NCBI RefSeq assembly: GCF_958445495.1
Contig: NZ_CAUCSQ010000035.1
Location: 1-47,835, forward strand
Direction of reading: 5' to 3'
DNA: 47,835 bases
Source: an uncultured Bacteroides sp.
GTDB lineage: Bacteria > Bacteroidota > Bacteroidia > Bacteroidales > Bacteroidaceae
Part shown: positions 23,467 through 32,317 of the stretch, one piece after another
Position numbering within the stretch: the first letter of the stretch is position 1
Layout: the number at the start of each line of letters is the position of its first letter
The notes under the pieces: model-generated
Told to the model about the DNA's origin: nothing
What the model saw: only the letters and a program-made list of their open reading frames with translations
Database searches by the model: none
Program-made: the position numbers and the translations under genes

Positions 23467-26316
23467 TCAGTCGAATGTTCCGTAGAGAGTTGGCAATAAT
23501 TTCCTGTCGCCCAGCGTATTGTCCACACGCGCCACATTTACCCAGAACTTATTGTCCCGTACGCTTTCTATCGGATAGACTGCTTTCTCGCGTGTATATG
23601 AATGTTCCCAATGGCTGTTTACGATTTCGTATTCCGGATGCGGGGCATTCATCAGTACGTTGTCATTTTTGTCGGCCTCTCCGTTTTTCACTTCCTGAAT
23701 TTCCTGCCAGATGTTCAGCATGACGTCTACGAAGTTGTCCAGTTCTCTTAGGCTTTCGCTTTCGGTAGGTTCAATCATCAGTGTGCCGTGTACGGGGAAG
23801 GAGAGGGTAGGAGCATGATAACCGTAATCCATCAGGCGTTTGGCTATATCGTTTTCGGAAATGCCTGTTTCTTCATGTATCTTCCGGCATTCCAGAATCA
23901 TTTCATGGCCTACGAAGCCGTTTGCCCCGCGATATACGATGCCATACGTGTCTTTCAGGCATGCTGCCAGATAGTTGGCATTCAGGATGGCGATTTTAGT
24001 AGCTAGCGTCAGGCCTTCCGCACCCATCATGCGGATATATCCGTAGGTAATCGGCAAGATGCCCGCACTGCCGAACGGAGCGGACGACACCTGATTCTGC
24101 GTATTGCCGAAAAGTCCGTGTCCCGGAAGGAAAGGAACCAGATGTTCCGCTACACAGACAGGGCCTACTCCCGGACCGCCGCCGCCGTGGGGTGAAGCGA
24201 ATGTCTTATGGAGATTCAAGTGACAGACATCCGCACCGATGTATCCCGGATTAGTCAGTCCTACTTGGGCATTCATGTTGGCACCGTCCATATATACCTG
24301 TGCGCCGCAGGCATGAATGATATCGCAGATTTCCTTTATCTCCGTTTCAAAGATGCCGTGGGTGGAAGGATAGGTAATCATCAGTGCCGCCAGTTCTTCT
24401 TTGTTTTCTTCCGCTTTGGCGCGCAGGTCGTCCATTGCCACGTTTCCCTGTTCGTCGCACGCGCAAGTGACGGTTACAAATCCCGCTTGTATGGCTGACG
24501 CCGGATTGGTCCCGTGGGCTGACGCCGGAATCAGTATCTTGTTGCGGTGTCCCTGGCCGATACTTTCGAGATAGGCGCGGATTACGCGAAGCCCGGTATA
24601 TTCTCCGGCGGCGCCGGAGTTCGGTTGCAGGCTTACTCCTGCGAAACCGGTGATGACTTTCAGCTCTTCACTTAAATTATTTATCAGTTCGCGGTATCCT
24701 TCCGCCTGGTCTTCCGGGACTAACGGGTGTATGCACATGAATTCGGGACGGCTCAATGGCAGCATTTCCGCCGCGGCATTCAGTTTCATGGTGCACGAAC
24801 CCAGGGAAATCATGGATTGGGCGAGGGAAATGTCTTTGCGGTCGAGACGTTTGATGTAACGCATCATTTCCGTTTCCGTGTGGTATTTGCCGAATACTTC
24901 ATGTGTAAGGAAAGGCGTGGTGCGTCTCAGTGCTTTACTGATGTTGTTTTTTTCCGGGATGTCTTCAATCTTCCGGTAATCTTTTCCGGCAGCGATGGCG
25001 AAGATGGAAAGCAATACGTTGACTGCCGGTATGTCCGTCGTTTCGTCAATGCTGAGTCCCACGTCTCCGTTGTCGAAATAGCGCAGGTTGACTTCTTTGC
25101 TAAGGGCTATCGTCCGAATCTGCTGCGCCGAGACATGCTTGGGAAGTTCAAAACGCAGCGTGTCGAAATATTGCGTGTTGACTTGTGTGTATCCGAATTT
25201 CTTCAATTGCTGGTCGAGGAATGCGGTGATGCTGTGGATGCGAGATGCGATGGCCGTGATTCCTTCCTGCCCGTGATAGACGGTGTAGAATCCCGCCATT
25301 GTTGCCAGTAATGCCTGGGCGGTACAGATATTGGAAGTGGCTTTTTCACGTTTGATATGTTGTTCGCGGGTCTGTAACGCCATCCGGTAACATAGTTTGC
25401 CGTATTTGTCTTTAGACCATCCGATAATTCGTCCCGGCATGTTCCGTTTGTATTCGTCGCGTGTGGCGAAATAAGCAGCCGAAGGTCCGCCGTAGAACAT
25501 CGGCGTTCCCAGGCGTTGGGTTGTTCCGAACACGATGTCCGCTCCCCATTCTCCCGGAGGGGTCAGCAGGGCAAGGCTCAATATGTCGGCAGCTACAGCG
25601 ACTTTGCAGTCTGCCGCATGTGCCTTTCGGGTGAATTCCGCATACTCTTCCGCATTGCCGTTTGAATTGGGATATTGCAATACGCAGGCGAATATTTCTT
25701 GTGACGGTTCGAATTCTTCGTATTTTCCTACGTGCAGCCGGATGCCTTGCGGTATGGCGCGCGTAGTCATTACCGCTAATGTCTGCGGGAAGATATTCTC
25801 GTCTACGAATACGACGTTGGCGCCTGATTTCTGTTGTGCGCGTGTGCGCAAGGCATACATCATGCTCACGGCTTCGGCGGCGGCGGTCGCTTCGTCCAGC
25901 AGTGAACAGTTGGCGAGGGGCATGGCGGTGAGGTCACACACGGCTGTCTGGAAGTTCATCAATGCTTCCAGGCGTCCTTGGGATACTTCGGTCTGGTAAG
26001 GGGTATAGGAAGTGTACCACACCGGATTCTCGAATACGTTCCGTTGAATGACGGCCGGTGTGATTGTGTTGTACCATCCCATACCGATGTATGTGGTGTA
26101 CACTTTGTTTTTACCGGCCAGTTCGGCGATGTGTTTCCCATATTCATATTCCGTCAGAGGGGCGGCTAATGCCAGAGGCTCTTTCAGGCGGATATTGGCG
26201 GGAATGGTTTTATCAATCAGTTCGTCTAATGAGTCCACGCCAATTTTGCGGAGCATCACGGTGATGTCTTGTGCATTGATGCCGATGTGACGGCTAGTTA
26301 ACAAATCGTTTTTCAT
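23467..26316 (-). CDS. gcvP: Glycine dehydrogenase (decarboxylating), single-chain P protein
   Basis: P protein of the glycine cleavage system: it decarboxylates glycine and passes the aminomethyl group to the lipoyl H protein. At 949 aa it is the single-chain form that fuses the two halves seen in some bacteria. The PLP lysine is near residue 704 in HLNLHKTFASPHGGGGPG, and other hallmarks are SLGSCTMKLN and LQPNSGAAGEYTGL. The start is MKNDLLTSRHIGI. It lies 70 nt downstream of the MBL hydrolase gene on the same strand. The nearby lipB and serine genes belong to connected one-carbon and lipoate metabolism. Confidence 0.98.
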   Translation of the reverse strand: MKNDLLTSRHIGINAQDITVMLRKIGVDSLDELIDKTIPANIRLKEPLALAAPLTEYEYGKHIAELAGKNKVYTTYIGMGWYNTITPAVIQRNVFENPVWYTSYTPYQTEVSQGRLEALMNFQTAVCDLTAMPLANCSLLDEATAAAEAVSMMYALRTRAQQKSGANVVFVDENIFPQTLAVMTTRAIPQGIRLHVGKYEEFEPSQEIFACVLQYPNSNGNAEEYAEFTRKAHAADCKVAVAADILSLALLTPPGEWGADIVFGTTQRLGTPMFYGGPSAAYFATRDEYKRNMPGRIIGWSKDKYGKLCYRMALQTREQHIKREKATSNICTAQALLATMAGFYTVYHGQEGITAIASRIHSITAFLDQQLKKFGYTQVNTQYFDTLRFELPKHVSAQQIRTIALSKEVNLRYFDNGDVGLSIDETTDIPAVNVLLSIFAIAAGKDYRKIEDIPEKNNISKALRRTTPFLTHEVFGKYHTETEMMRYIKRLDRKDISLAQSMISLGSCTMKLNAAAEMLPLSRPEFMCIHPLVPEDQAEGYRELINNLSEELKVITGFAGVSLQPNSGAAGEYTGLRVIRAYLESIGQGHRNKILIPASAHGTNPASAIQAGFVTVTCACDEQGNVAMDDLRAKAEENKEELAALMITYPSTHGIFETEIKEICDIIHACGAQVYMDGANMNAQVGLTNPGYIGADVCHLNLHKTFASPHGGGGPGVGPVCVAEHLVPFLPGHGLFGNTQNQVSSAPFGSAGILPITYGYIRMMGAEGLTLATKIAILNANYLAACLKDTYGIVYRGANGFVGHEMILECRKIHEETGISENDIAKRLMDYGYHAPTLSFPVHGTLMIEPTESESLRELDNFVDVMLNIWQEIQEVKNGEADKNDNVLMNAPHPEYEIVNSHWEHSYTREKAVYPIESVRDNKFWVNVARVDNTLGDRKLLPTLYGTFD

Positions 26317-26386
26317 GTTTGATGTATGATTTATAAGTTTTTAAATTCCGGATTGTGAATGACGGCTTCCCCGTTCTCCGTTCTTT

Positions 26387-27025
26387 TCACCTGAAGAACG
26401 GGTTTTCCGCTTTCTCCATGCCGATGGTCGTAGGTGCGCCATGCCCCGGATAGACTACGGTTTCGTTGGGGAGGATGAACAGGCGGCTGCAAATATGCTC
26501 TATCAGTTCGTCGAAATTGCCTCCTGTGAGGTCGGCGCGGCCGATGCTTCCCTGAAACAGGACGTCGCCGGAAAACATGCAGTTGTCTTCCTTGCAATAG
26601 TACACCAGGCTGCCGGGAGAATGTCCGGGGACATGTATCGCTTCCAGCTTGGTATGCCCGAAGCTGATGATGTCGCCGTCATGCAGGTAGTTGCCCAACG
26701 GAACGGGAGGTTCCTGTAGCTGGAAGCCGAACATGCGGCTTTGTTTCGGCGCTTCGTCAATCCAGTATTCGTCCGCTTTGTTGGCCTCGGCGGACAGTCC
26801 GAATTCTTTCAGCATGAACGGATTGCCGAAGATATGGTCCAAATGCAGATGGGTGTTCAGCAAATGCTTTACATTCAGCTCATTGGTGAGGATGAATTTT
26901 TTTAAAGCCTGCTTTTCTTCCTCATAAAAACAACCGGGGTCGATGACGGCTGCTTCTTTTGTTTCATCCCATAAAACGTAGCAGTTTACGGGAAACATAT
27001 TAAACTCAAATCTTTTTATTTTCAT
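26387..27025 (-). CDS. MBL-fold metallo-hydrolase (glyoxalase II-like)
   Basis: A 212-aa metallo-beta-lactamase-fold hydrolase. The metal motif is THLHLDH, followed by His in VPGHSPGS, Asp in FSGDVLFQGSIGRADL and the late GHGAPTTIG. This pattern resembles the YcbL/GloB-type hydrolases that act on thioesters such as lactoylglutathione, but the natural substrate is unknown. The start MKIKRFEFNMFPVNCYVL is typical. Transcribed with gcvP downstream and rsmG 84 nt upstream, all on the minus strand. Confidence 0.92.
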   Translation of the reverse strand: MKIKRFEFNMFPVNCYVLWDETKEAAVIDPGCFYEEEKQALKKFILTNELNVKHLLNTHLHLDHIFGNPFMLKEFGLSAEANKADEYWIDEAPKQSRMFGFQLQEPPVPLGNYLHDGDIISFGHTKLEAIHVPGHSPGSLVYYCKEDNCMFSGDVLFQGSIGRADLTGGNFDELIEHICSRLFILPNETVVYPGHGAPTTIGMEKAENPFFR

Positions 27026-27109
27026 AGTTTATTTTATTGAGAGCCACGAATCCGTATTTAGTATAAGTTTGGCAGCATGGTGCGATGTCTTCCGCATAAT
27101 CTATGAGGG

Positions 27110-27730
27110 TTATAATTGCACATATACTACTTTTTTGGTTTTGAAGAATTCTTCTTCGAAACAGTCGCTCAGGTCTTGAATCACTGTCTTGTGCCTGAAC
27201 TGCATTATCTCATGCTCCAGTTCACCGCCTTTAAGGCAGATTAGACCGTTGGGCAGCGCATTCTGCTGTTTGGGGGAGATATTCTTTCTGATAATTTTTA
27301 TCAGGTCTGCCAACGGCATGACGGCACGGCTGACTACAAAATCGAACATCTGTTTTTCTTCTTCCGCACGGGCATGGCGGAAAGTTACGTTCTTTAATCC
27401 GATGGCGCCGGCCACTTCTGTCGCCACACGTACTTTTTTGCCTATGCTGTCTACCAGATGAAACCGGGTTTCGGGAAACAGGATGGCTAGGGGAATGCCG
27501 GGAAAACCTCCTCCGGTTCCCAGGTCCATTATCGTCGTGCCGGGACGGAACTGTATCATTTTTGCGATGCCCAGCGAATGGAGTACGTGATGTTCGTACA
27601 GGTTCCCTATATCCTTGCGGGAAATGACGTTTATTTTCGAATTCCAATCGGCATAAAGTTCGTATAGAGCTGCAAACTGCTTGCTTTGCTCTTCCGTCAG
27701 GCCAGGAAAGTATTTCTGTATGATTTCCAC
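27110..27730 (-). CDS. rsmG: 16S rRNA (guanine527-N7)-methyltransferase
   Basis: SAM-dependent methyltransferase that modifies G527 of 16S rRNA. The SAM-binding loop is MDLGTGGGFPGIPLAI; other family segments are NVISRKDIGNLYEHHVLHSLGI and VVSRAVMPL. It has 206 residues, normal for RsmG. The start codon is GTG (GTGGAAATC), preceded by an A-rich stretch. I see no clear -7 box; the 148 bp in front contain no other feature. Confidence 0.95.
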   Translation of the reverse strand: MEIIQKYFPGLTEEQSKQFAALYELYADWNSKINVISRKDIGNLYEHHVLHSLGIAKMIQFRPGTTIMDLGTGGGFPGIPLAILFPETRFHLVDSIGKKVRVATEVAGAIGLKNVTFRHARAEEEKQMFDFVVSRAVMPLADLIKIIRKNISPKQQNALPNGLICLKGGELEHEIMQFRHKTVIQDLSDCFEEEFFKTKKVVYVQL

Positions 27731-27878
27731 TTTTTTAATTTTGAATGTCTGGTTTGAAATATGAATAAGGCGAATATCTTCTTATATATCACACGGGAGA
27801 AATAACAATGGGATATTCACGGATGTCTGTTCTTTTATAATGAAAATACCGGTTAATGGATACGGCTGCCGGGATGGT

Positions 27879-28730
27879 TTAGTTTTTCAGCTCTCCCAGA
27901 ATGGGATTGCTGCCCAGCAGGTGTTCCATCATCTGGAACGGGATTGTCACTTTCACGGGTCCCATGGAATAGGGGGTAATGTCGTAAACGTTGTAATAGA
28001 AAGTGACTCCGTCTTTGCTCAGGTAGAAGTTTTCCGTCGGGGCGATGTCTCCGGTAGAGGCATATCCCATATCTTCCAGCGCTTCGTGGCTCGTTACTTT
28101 ATTGTCTGCCATGAGCTGGTTCCATATCAGGTCGGTCAGTGCGTCTTTGTAATCGCCTACAAAAAGATCGTCCAGCCGGAGCGGGCGCATCAGGGTGAGG
28201 TCCATGTTCAGATAAGAGGTCATATAAATGCCGTGTGCGCCTCCGGTGTATTCATTGTAGTCGATGCGGTAAACGAGCAAGTCTTTTTCATATAGTTGCA
28301 CATGGCTTTCGATGCCTTTATAATATGAATACCAGGCGCCGATAGAGTTCCCGTCTTCTTTGTCTTTTTCGTCTTCGGCATACATCGGTTCCAGGTCGCG
28401 GCGGTAATCGCTGATGTAATTCTCGGTATATTGCCTGACTACTTTCTCTGGAGCCTCGCCGATGTATTTGTCGCCGAAGCAGGCGGAAATGAAGTAGGCG
28501 TTCAGGCTGTCTTTCAACATGTCGTCCGACGACCGTGCCGGATAGGTGAAATGGATAATGATGTTGCAGGCCGGTTTGGCCGTGTCGCCGAACAGGTGTG
28601 CGGTTTGATTGACCTGGATGCTGTCAAATTGCAATGCACCGGTATTTTTGCTCATCTTGTCATGGCAAGAAAATAAAAAGCCGCTTGCCGAAAGGATAAT
28701 CGCAAGCAGACTGACATATTGTTTTTTCAT
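27879..28730 (-). CDS. DUF3298/DUF4163-type lipoprotein
   Basis: A predicted lipoprotein: MKKQYVSLLAIILSASGFLF then SC lipobox, so the mature protein starts at that Cys. The body (283 aa) resembles the RsiV-like DUF4163 plus DUF3298 layout, with YNEYTGGAHGIYMTSYLNMD and DITPYSMGPVKVTIPF. I start at the second in-frame ATG (28730), because the first (28781) lies inside the promoter box. Function is unknown; related domains occur in RsiV, which binds lysozyme, but that is a loose parallel. Confidence 0.8.
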   Translation of the reverse strand: MKKQYVSLLAIILSASGFLFSCHDKMSKNTGALQFDSIQVNQTAHLFGDTAKPACNIIIHFTYPARSSDDMLKDSLNAYFISACFGDKYIGEAPEKVVRQYTENYISDYRRDLEPMYAEDEKDKEDGNSIGAWYSYYKGIESHVQLYEKDLLVYRIDYNEYTGGAHGIYMTSYLNMDLTLMRPLRLDDLFVGDYKDALTDLIWNQLMADNKVTSHEALEDMGYASTGDIAPTENFYLSKDGVTFYYNVYDITPYSMGPVKVTIPFQMMEHLLGSNPILGELKN

Positions 28731-28778
28731 ATTCGTTTTTTCTATAAATTCTACAATTGTCCTATCTTTCACTATCGA

Positions 28779-28786
28779 CAAATATA
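28779..28786 (-). promoter_or_regulatory. -7 promoter box for the DUF3298-type gene
   Basis: TATATTTG on the minus strand fits TAnnTTTG and leaves a leader of about 45 nt to the ATG at 28730. The divergent 306-bp gap to the copper locus holds this box and the one at 29021, and nothing else I recognise. Confidence 0.65.
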
Positions 28787-29020
28787 GATGAAATAAACGA
28801 ATCCTGCGAATAAAAACGGAAAAAATATTCTGCCTGTTTTTTTATTTTATGATGTGGCTTGGGAGGTTTGTCCGGGATGGCTTTTCTTGCCTTTGGACAG
28901 GGGGCTTTCCGTTATCGCTGTCCTTATGTTGTCACACAGAGGGGGTTGCGCTGTGCCGGAAGAACGTTGCCGTTATATTTTTTTTATGATGAAACCGCTG
29001 GCGCAATTTATTTTTATTCT

Positions 29021-29028
29021 TATCTTTG
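29021..29028 (+). promoter_or_regulatory. -7 promoter box 8 nt before the HYC_CC_PP gene
   Basis: TATCTTTG, then CATCCGGT, then the ATG at 29037. A leader of only a few nt is predicted. It fixes the start of the gene, since the open frame continues 61 codons further upstream. Confidence 0.65.
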
Positions 29029-29036
29029 CATCCGGT

Positions 29037-29435
29037 ATGAAAAGACTGGCTTACATAACAGCGGTGATTCTTTCCCTCCTGGTTATTTATTCAGGGGCGG
29101 GCGTCTCCATCGTGCGTTATTGTTGCGCCCGTTGCGAAACGGTGAAGTCCTGTTGCGCCAGCGGCTGTCCGAAGTGCCAAAAGTCTCACACGTGCCAGTC
29201 AAAGAAAGACTGTAAAAAGGAAGGTTGCACGGCTGCCATTTTTAAGCCGGATTTGATAAAGAATACCACGGAGCTGACGGTTTCGGCGCCAGTGGTCGAC
29301 CTTTTCTGCGAGCAGTTCTGTTATTTGTTGAATGCCGGTTATGCCGAGAAACCGGTGGAATATGTCATTTCATCTTCTCCGCCGCCTGTCTGTTCGAGGC
29401 AGATACTGGCGTTGTATTCCACTTATCTTATTTAG
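29037..29435 (+). CDS. HYC_CC_PP family Cys-rich exported protein
   Basis: A 132-aa protein with an N-terminal hydrophobic signal or anchor (MKRLAYITAVILSLLVIYSG), then a Cys-dense region (RYCCARC, SCCASGCPKCQKSHTC, KDCKKEGC) and a C-terminal SSPPP. This is the pattern of the HYC_CC_PP family, found beside TonB receptors and HMA proteins in Bacteroidetes. The Cys pairs suggest Cu(I) or similar metal binding in the periplasm. It is 133 nt before the TonB receptor and probably in the same operon. The role is inferred from residues and context. Confidence 0.75.
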   Translation: MKRLAYITAVILSLLVIYSGAGVSIVRYCCARCETVKSCCASGCPKCQKSHTCQSKKDCKKEGCTAAIFKPDLIKNTTELTVSAPVVDLFCEQFCYLLNAGYAEKPVEYVISSSPPPVCSRQILALYSTYLI

Positions 29436-29568
29436 CCCTTTATTTTGTTCTTTTTTCGATACCTTGTTTTCCGTCATGTTCTGGATGTGAAAGCGAGGAG
29501 GTATTGAATGCGACTTAGTTGCGTGGATTATAAGTTGATTTTGTATCACAAAAGTAAGTTTTAAAAGA

Positions 29569-31785
29569 ATGAAATATATAATAGTAGGATTGTTCTCGTT
29601 GCTTGCCGCCAACGTGTGCGCGCAGGTGAGGGGAACCGTAAAGGACAGTACCGGACAACCTGTTCCGGGGGCCAACGTGTTCTGGATGAATACGGGACAA
29701 GGGGTGACGACTAAAGAAGACGGAACTTTTTCTATTGTCAAACCTTCAAAAAGCCACATGCTGGTGGTTAGCTTTATCGGTTTTCAGAATGATACGGTTC
29801 ATGTGGACAAAAAGAATCAGGAGCTGGAAATCGTGCTTCAGGATGGAGTGGAGCTGAAAGAGGTGAATGTAGTCAGCCGTAAGCTGGGGACTATGAAGCT
29901 GCGCAATAGCGTGATGAATGAGGATATGATAAGCAGCGCCGAATTGAGCAGGGCGGCTTGTTGCAATCTGGGCGAGAGTTTTGTCACCAATCCTTCGGTA
30001 GACGTGAGTTATTCCGATGCGGCGACAGGGGCCAAGCAAATAAGGCTGTTGGGTCTGTCGGGCACTTATGTGCAGATGTTGACTGAAAATATCCCGAACT
30101 ACCGGGGAGCGGCCGCGCCTTACGGGTTGGGATATGTTCCCGGTCCCTGGATGCAGAGCATTCAGGTTTCCAAAGGGATTTCTTCTGTAAAGAATGGGTA
30201 TGAGGCTATTACGGGGCAGATTAACGTGGAGTTTAAAAAGCCGCAGTTGCCCGAAGCCGACTGGGTGTCTGCCAATCTGTTTGCGAGTACGACCAACCGG
30301 TATGAGGCGAATGCGGATGCTACGTTGAAACTTTCCAAACGGTGGAGTACTTCATTGCTGGCGCATTATGAGAATGAGACGAAAGCTCACGACGGCAATG
30401 ACGACGGGTTTGTGGATATTCCCCAGGTGGAGCAATATAACGTGTGGAACCGTTGGGCTTATATGGGCGACCATTATGTTTTCCAGGCTGGATTCAAGGC
30501 TCTTTCCGAAACCCGTAACAGCGGGCAGTCCGGTCATGGGGAAACGCATTCCGGGATGCCTCTTTATAAGGTGGGCATTGACACGGAGCGTTATGAGCTG
30601 TTCACTAAAAACGCCTATATCTTTGATAAGGAGAAGAATACCAATCTGGCTTTGATTCTTTCTGCTACCTGGCATAACCAGGATGCTGCGTATGGACTGA
30701 AATTGTATGACGTGGACCAGACCAATGCTTATGCTTCTTTAATGTTTGAGACGGAGTTTAACAAGCAGAATAGCTTGTCTGCCGGTCTGAGTTTCAATTA
30801 TGATGCTTATGACCAGCATTATCGTTTGGAGAATAATGAAACGGGGGCTCTTCTCAAGGCTTTTGACAAGGAGGCGGTTCCGGGGGCATATATACAATAT
30901 ACCTTGAACCTGAACGATCGGTGGATGCTGATGGCGGGACTTCGGGGGGATTACAGCAGTGAGCACGGTTTCTTTATGACTCCGCGCGCGCATCTTAAAT
31001 ATAATCCGAATGATTATGTGCATTTCCGGCTTTCTGCCGGCAAGGGTTACCGGACCAATCATGTACTGGCCGAAAACAATTACCTGCTTTCCAGCAGCCG
31101 GAAGGTTATGATTGCCGATGAGCTGGATATGGAAGAGGCGTGGAATTTCGGTGCGAGCACATCTGCTTATATTCCGGTATTGGGTAAGACTCTGAATGTG
31201 AATGCGGAGTATTATTATACGGATTTCCGGAAACAGGTGGTTGTGGATATGGATAGCAATCCTCATGAGGTTTCTTTTTATAATCTTGACGGACGTTCTT
31301 ATTCGCATGTGTTCCAGGTGGAAGCGAGTTATCCTTTTTTCAAAGGGTTTACTTTGACCGGAGCTTATCGGTTGACGGATGCCCAAACTACCTATAAGGG
31401 CAAGAGGATGGAAAAACCGTTGACTAGCAAATATAAAGGATTGCTGACGGCTTCTTATCAGACTCCGTTGGGAATCTGGCAGTTTGATGCGACGTTACAA
31501 TTGAATGGAGGCGGCAGGATGCCTGAACCTTATGAACTTGCGGACGGACAACTTTCGTGGGACCGCCGCTATGGCAGTTTTGAGCAGCTTAGCGTGCAGG
31601 TGACCCGTTATTTCCGGCGTTGGTCTGTCTATATAGGGGGGGAAAACCTGACTAATTTCAAACAGAAGAATCCGATTGTCGATGCGGCGAACCCGTGGGG
31701 TGAGAACTTTGATTCCACGATGATATGGGGGCCTGTGCATGGCGCGAAAGCTTATATCGGAATACGTTTTAACTGGGCCAGATAG
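29569..31785 (+). CDS. TonB-dependent outer membrane receptor, likely for copper or a metal complex
   Basis: A 738-aa receptor: signal peptide (MKYIIVGLFSLLAANVCA), a CarboxypepD_reg-like domain (GTVKDSTGQPVPGANVFW), the plug (ELSRAACCNLGESFVTNPSVDVSY to SVKNGYEAITGQINVEF) and a large beta-barrel ending in GIRFNWAR. There is no SusD partner, so it is not a glycan receptor. The paired Cys in the plug and the HMA and CopA genes just downstream suggest metal import or sensing. The exact substrate is not shown by sequence. Confidence 0.87.
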   Translation: MKYIIVGLFSLLAANVCAQVRGTVKDSTGQPVPGANVFWMNTGQGVTTKEDGTFSIVKPSKSHMLVVSFIGFQNDTVHVDKKNQELEIVLQDGVELKEVNVVSRKLGTMKLRNSVMNEDMISSAELSRAACCNLGESFVTNPSVDVSYSDAATGAKQIRLLGLSGTYVQMLTENIPNYRGAAAPYGLGYVPGPWMQSIQVSKGISSVKNGYEAITGQINVEFKKPQLPEADWVSANLFASTTNRYEANADATLKLSKRWSTSLLAHYENETKAHDGNDDGFVDIPQVEQYNVWNRWAYMGDHYVFQAGFKALSETRNSGQSGHGETHSGMPLYKVGIDTERYELFTKNAYIFDKEKNTNLALILSATWHNQDAAYGLKLYDVDQTNAYASLMFETEFNKQNSLSAGLSFNYDAYDQHYRLENNETGALLKAFDKEAVPGAYIQYTLNLNDRWMLMAGLRGDYSSEHGFFMTPRAHLKYNPNDYVHFRLSAGKGYRTNHVLAENNYLLSSSRKVMIADELDMEEAWNFGASTSAYIPVLGKTLNVNAEYYYTDFRKQVVVDMDSNPHEVSFYNLDGRSYSHVFQVEASYPFFKGFTLTGAYRLTDAQTTYKGKRMEKPLTSKYKGLLTASYQTPLGIWQFDATLQLNGGGRMPEPYELADGQLSWDRRYGSFEQLSVQVTRYFRRWSVYIGGENLTNFKQKNPIVDAANPWGENFDSTMIWGPVHGAKAYIGIRFNWAR

Positions 31786-31888
31786 AGAAAACGCTGCAGG
31801 TTGTATCCGTTTGCATGAAAAGGGGTTCCGGTTTGTGTAAATCCGTATGGCCTGCGGCAAGAAATAATAATTTAAATTGATAGGAAAA

Positions 31889-32212
31889 ATGAAAACAAAA
31901 AGATGGATGGCCGCTTGCGTGGTGGCTCTTTTGAGTGTTACTGCCGTATTGGCAAAGGATATCCGTGTGGTTGTGTTCAAGGTAGCTCAAATGCACTGTG
32001 AGAACTGTGAGAAGAAGGTGAAGAACAATATGCGTTTTGAAAAAGGTCTGAAGGATATCGATACTGAGGTGAAGACCCGTACGGTTACTATTACTTATGA
32101 TGCGGACAAGACCAATGTGGAGAATCTGCAGGCGGGATTCAAGAAGTTTGATTATGAGGCCGTGTTTGTAAAGGAAACAAAAAAGGCTGATAAGAAAGCG
32201 GATAAGAAGTAA
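31889..32212 (+). CDS. Exported heavy-metal-associated (HMA) domain protein
   Basis: A 107-aa protein with a signal peptide (MKTKRWMAACVVALLSVTAV, then LAKD) and one HMA domain with the metal site M-H-C-x-x-C (QMHCENC, Cys37 and Cys40). The C-terminus is a Lys-rich tail (KKADKKADKK). It probably carries Cu(I) in the periplasm. I choose the ATG at 31889, preceded by AGGAAAA; a TTG 12 nt upstream is also in frame. It lies between the TonB receptor and the P-type ATPase. Confidence 0.88.
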   Translation: MKTKRWMAACVVALLSVTAVLAKDIRVVVFKVAQMHCENCEKKVKNNMRFEKGLKDIDTEVKTRTVTITYDADKTNVENLQAGFKKFDYEAVFVKETKKADKKADKK

Positions 32213-32256
32213 TTGAACAAATACCGTATTGTCTTGTTTTACATTTGAAATATAAT

Positions 32257-32295
32257 CTCTCCCCGGCCTTCTTTAACAGAGAAGGTCAGGGAGAG
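32257..32295 (+). terminator. Hairpin between the HMA gene and copA
   Basis: CTCTCCCCGGCCTTCT (32257-32272) pairs with AGAAGGTCAGGGAGAG (32280-32295) with one mismatch and one wobble, around a 7-nt loop. TTCTTATAAAATG follows instead of a T-run. It is 22 nt before the copA ATG, so it could be an mRNA processing or attenuation site that sets a different level for copA. Confidence 0.55.
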
Positions 32296-32317
32296 GTTCT
32301 TATAAAATGTAGGCAAT

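Noticed and set aside
26317..26386. Glycine riboswitch before gcvP
   Set aside because: The gap is only 70 nt, with no tandem aptamer pattern, and gcvP seems to be expressed from further upstream.
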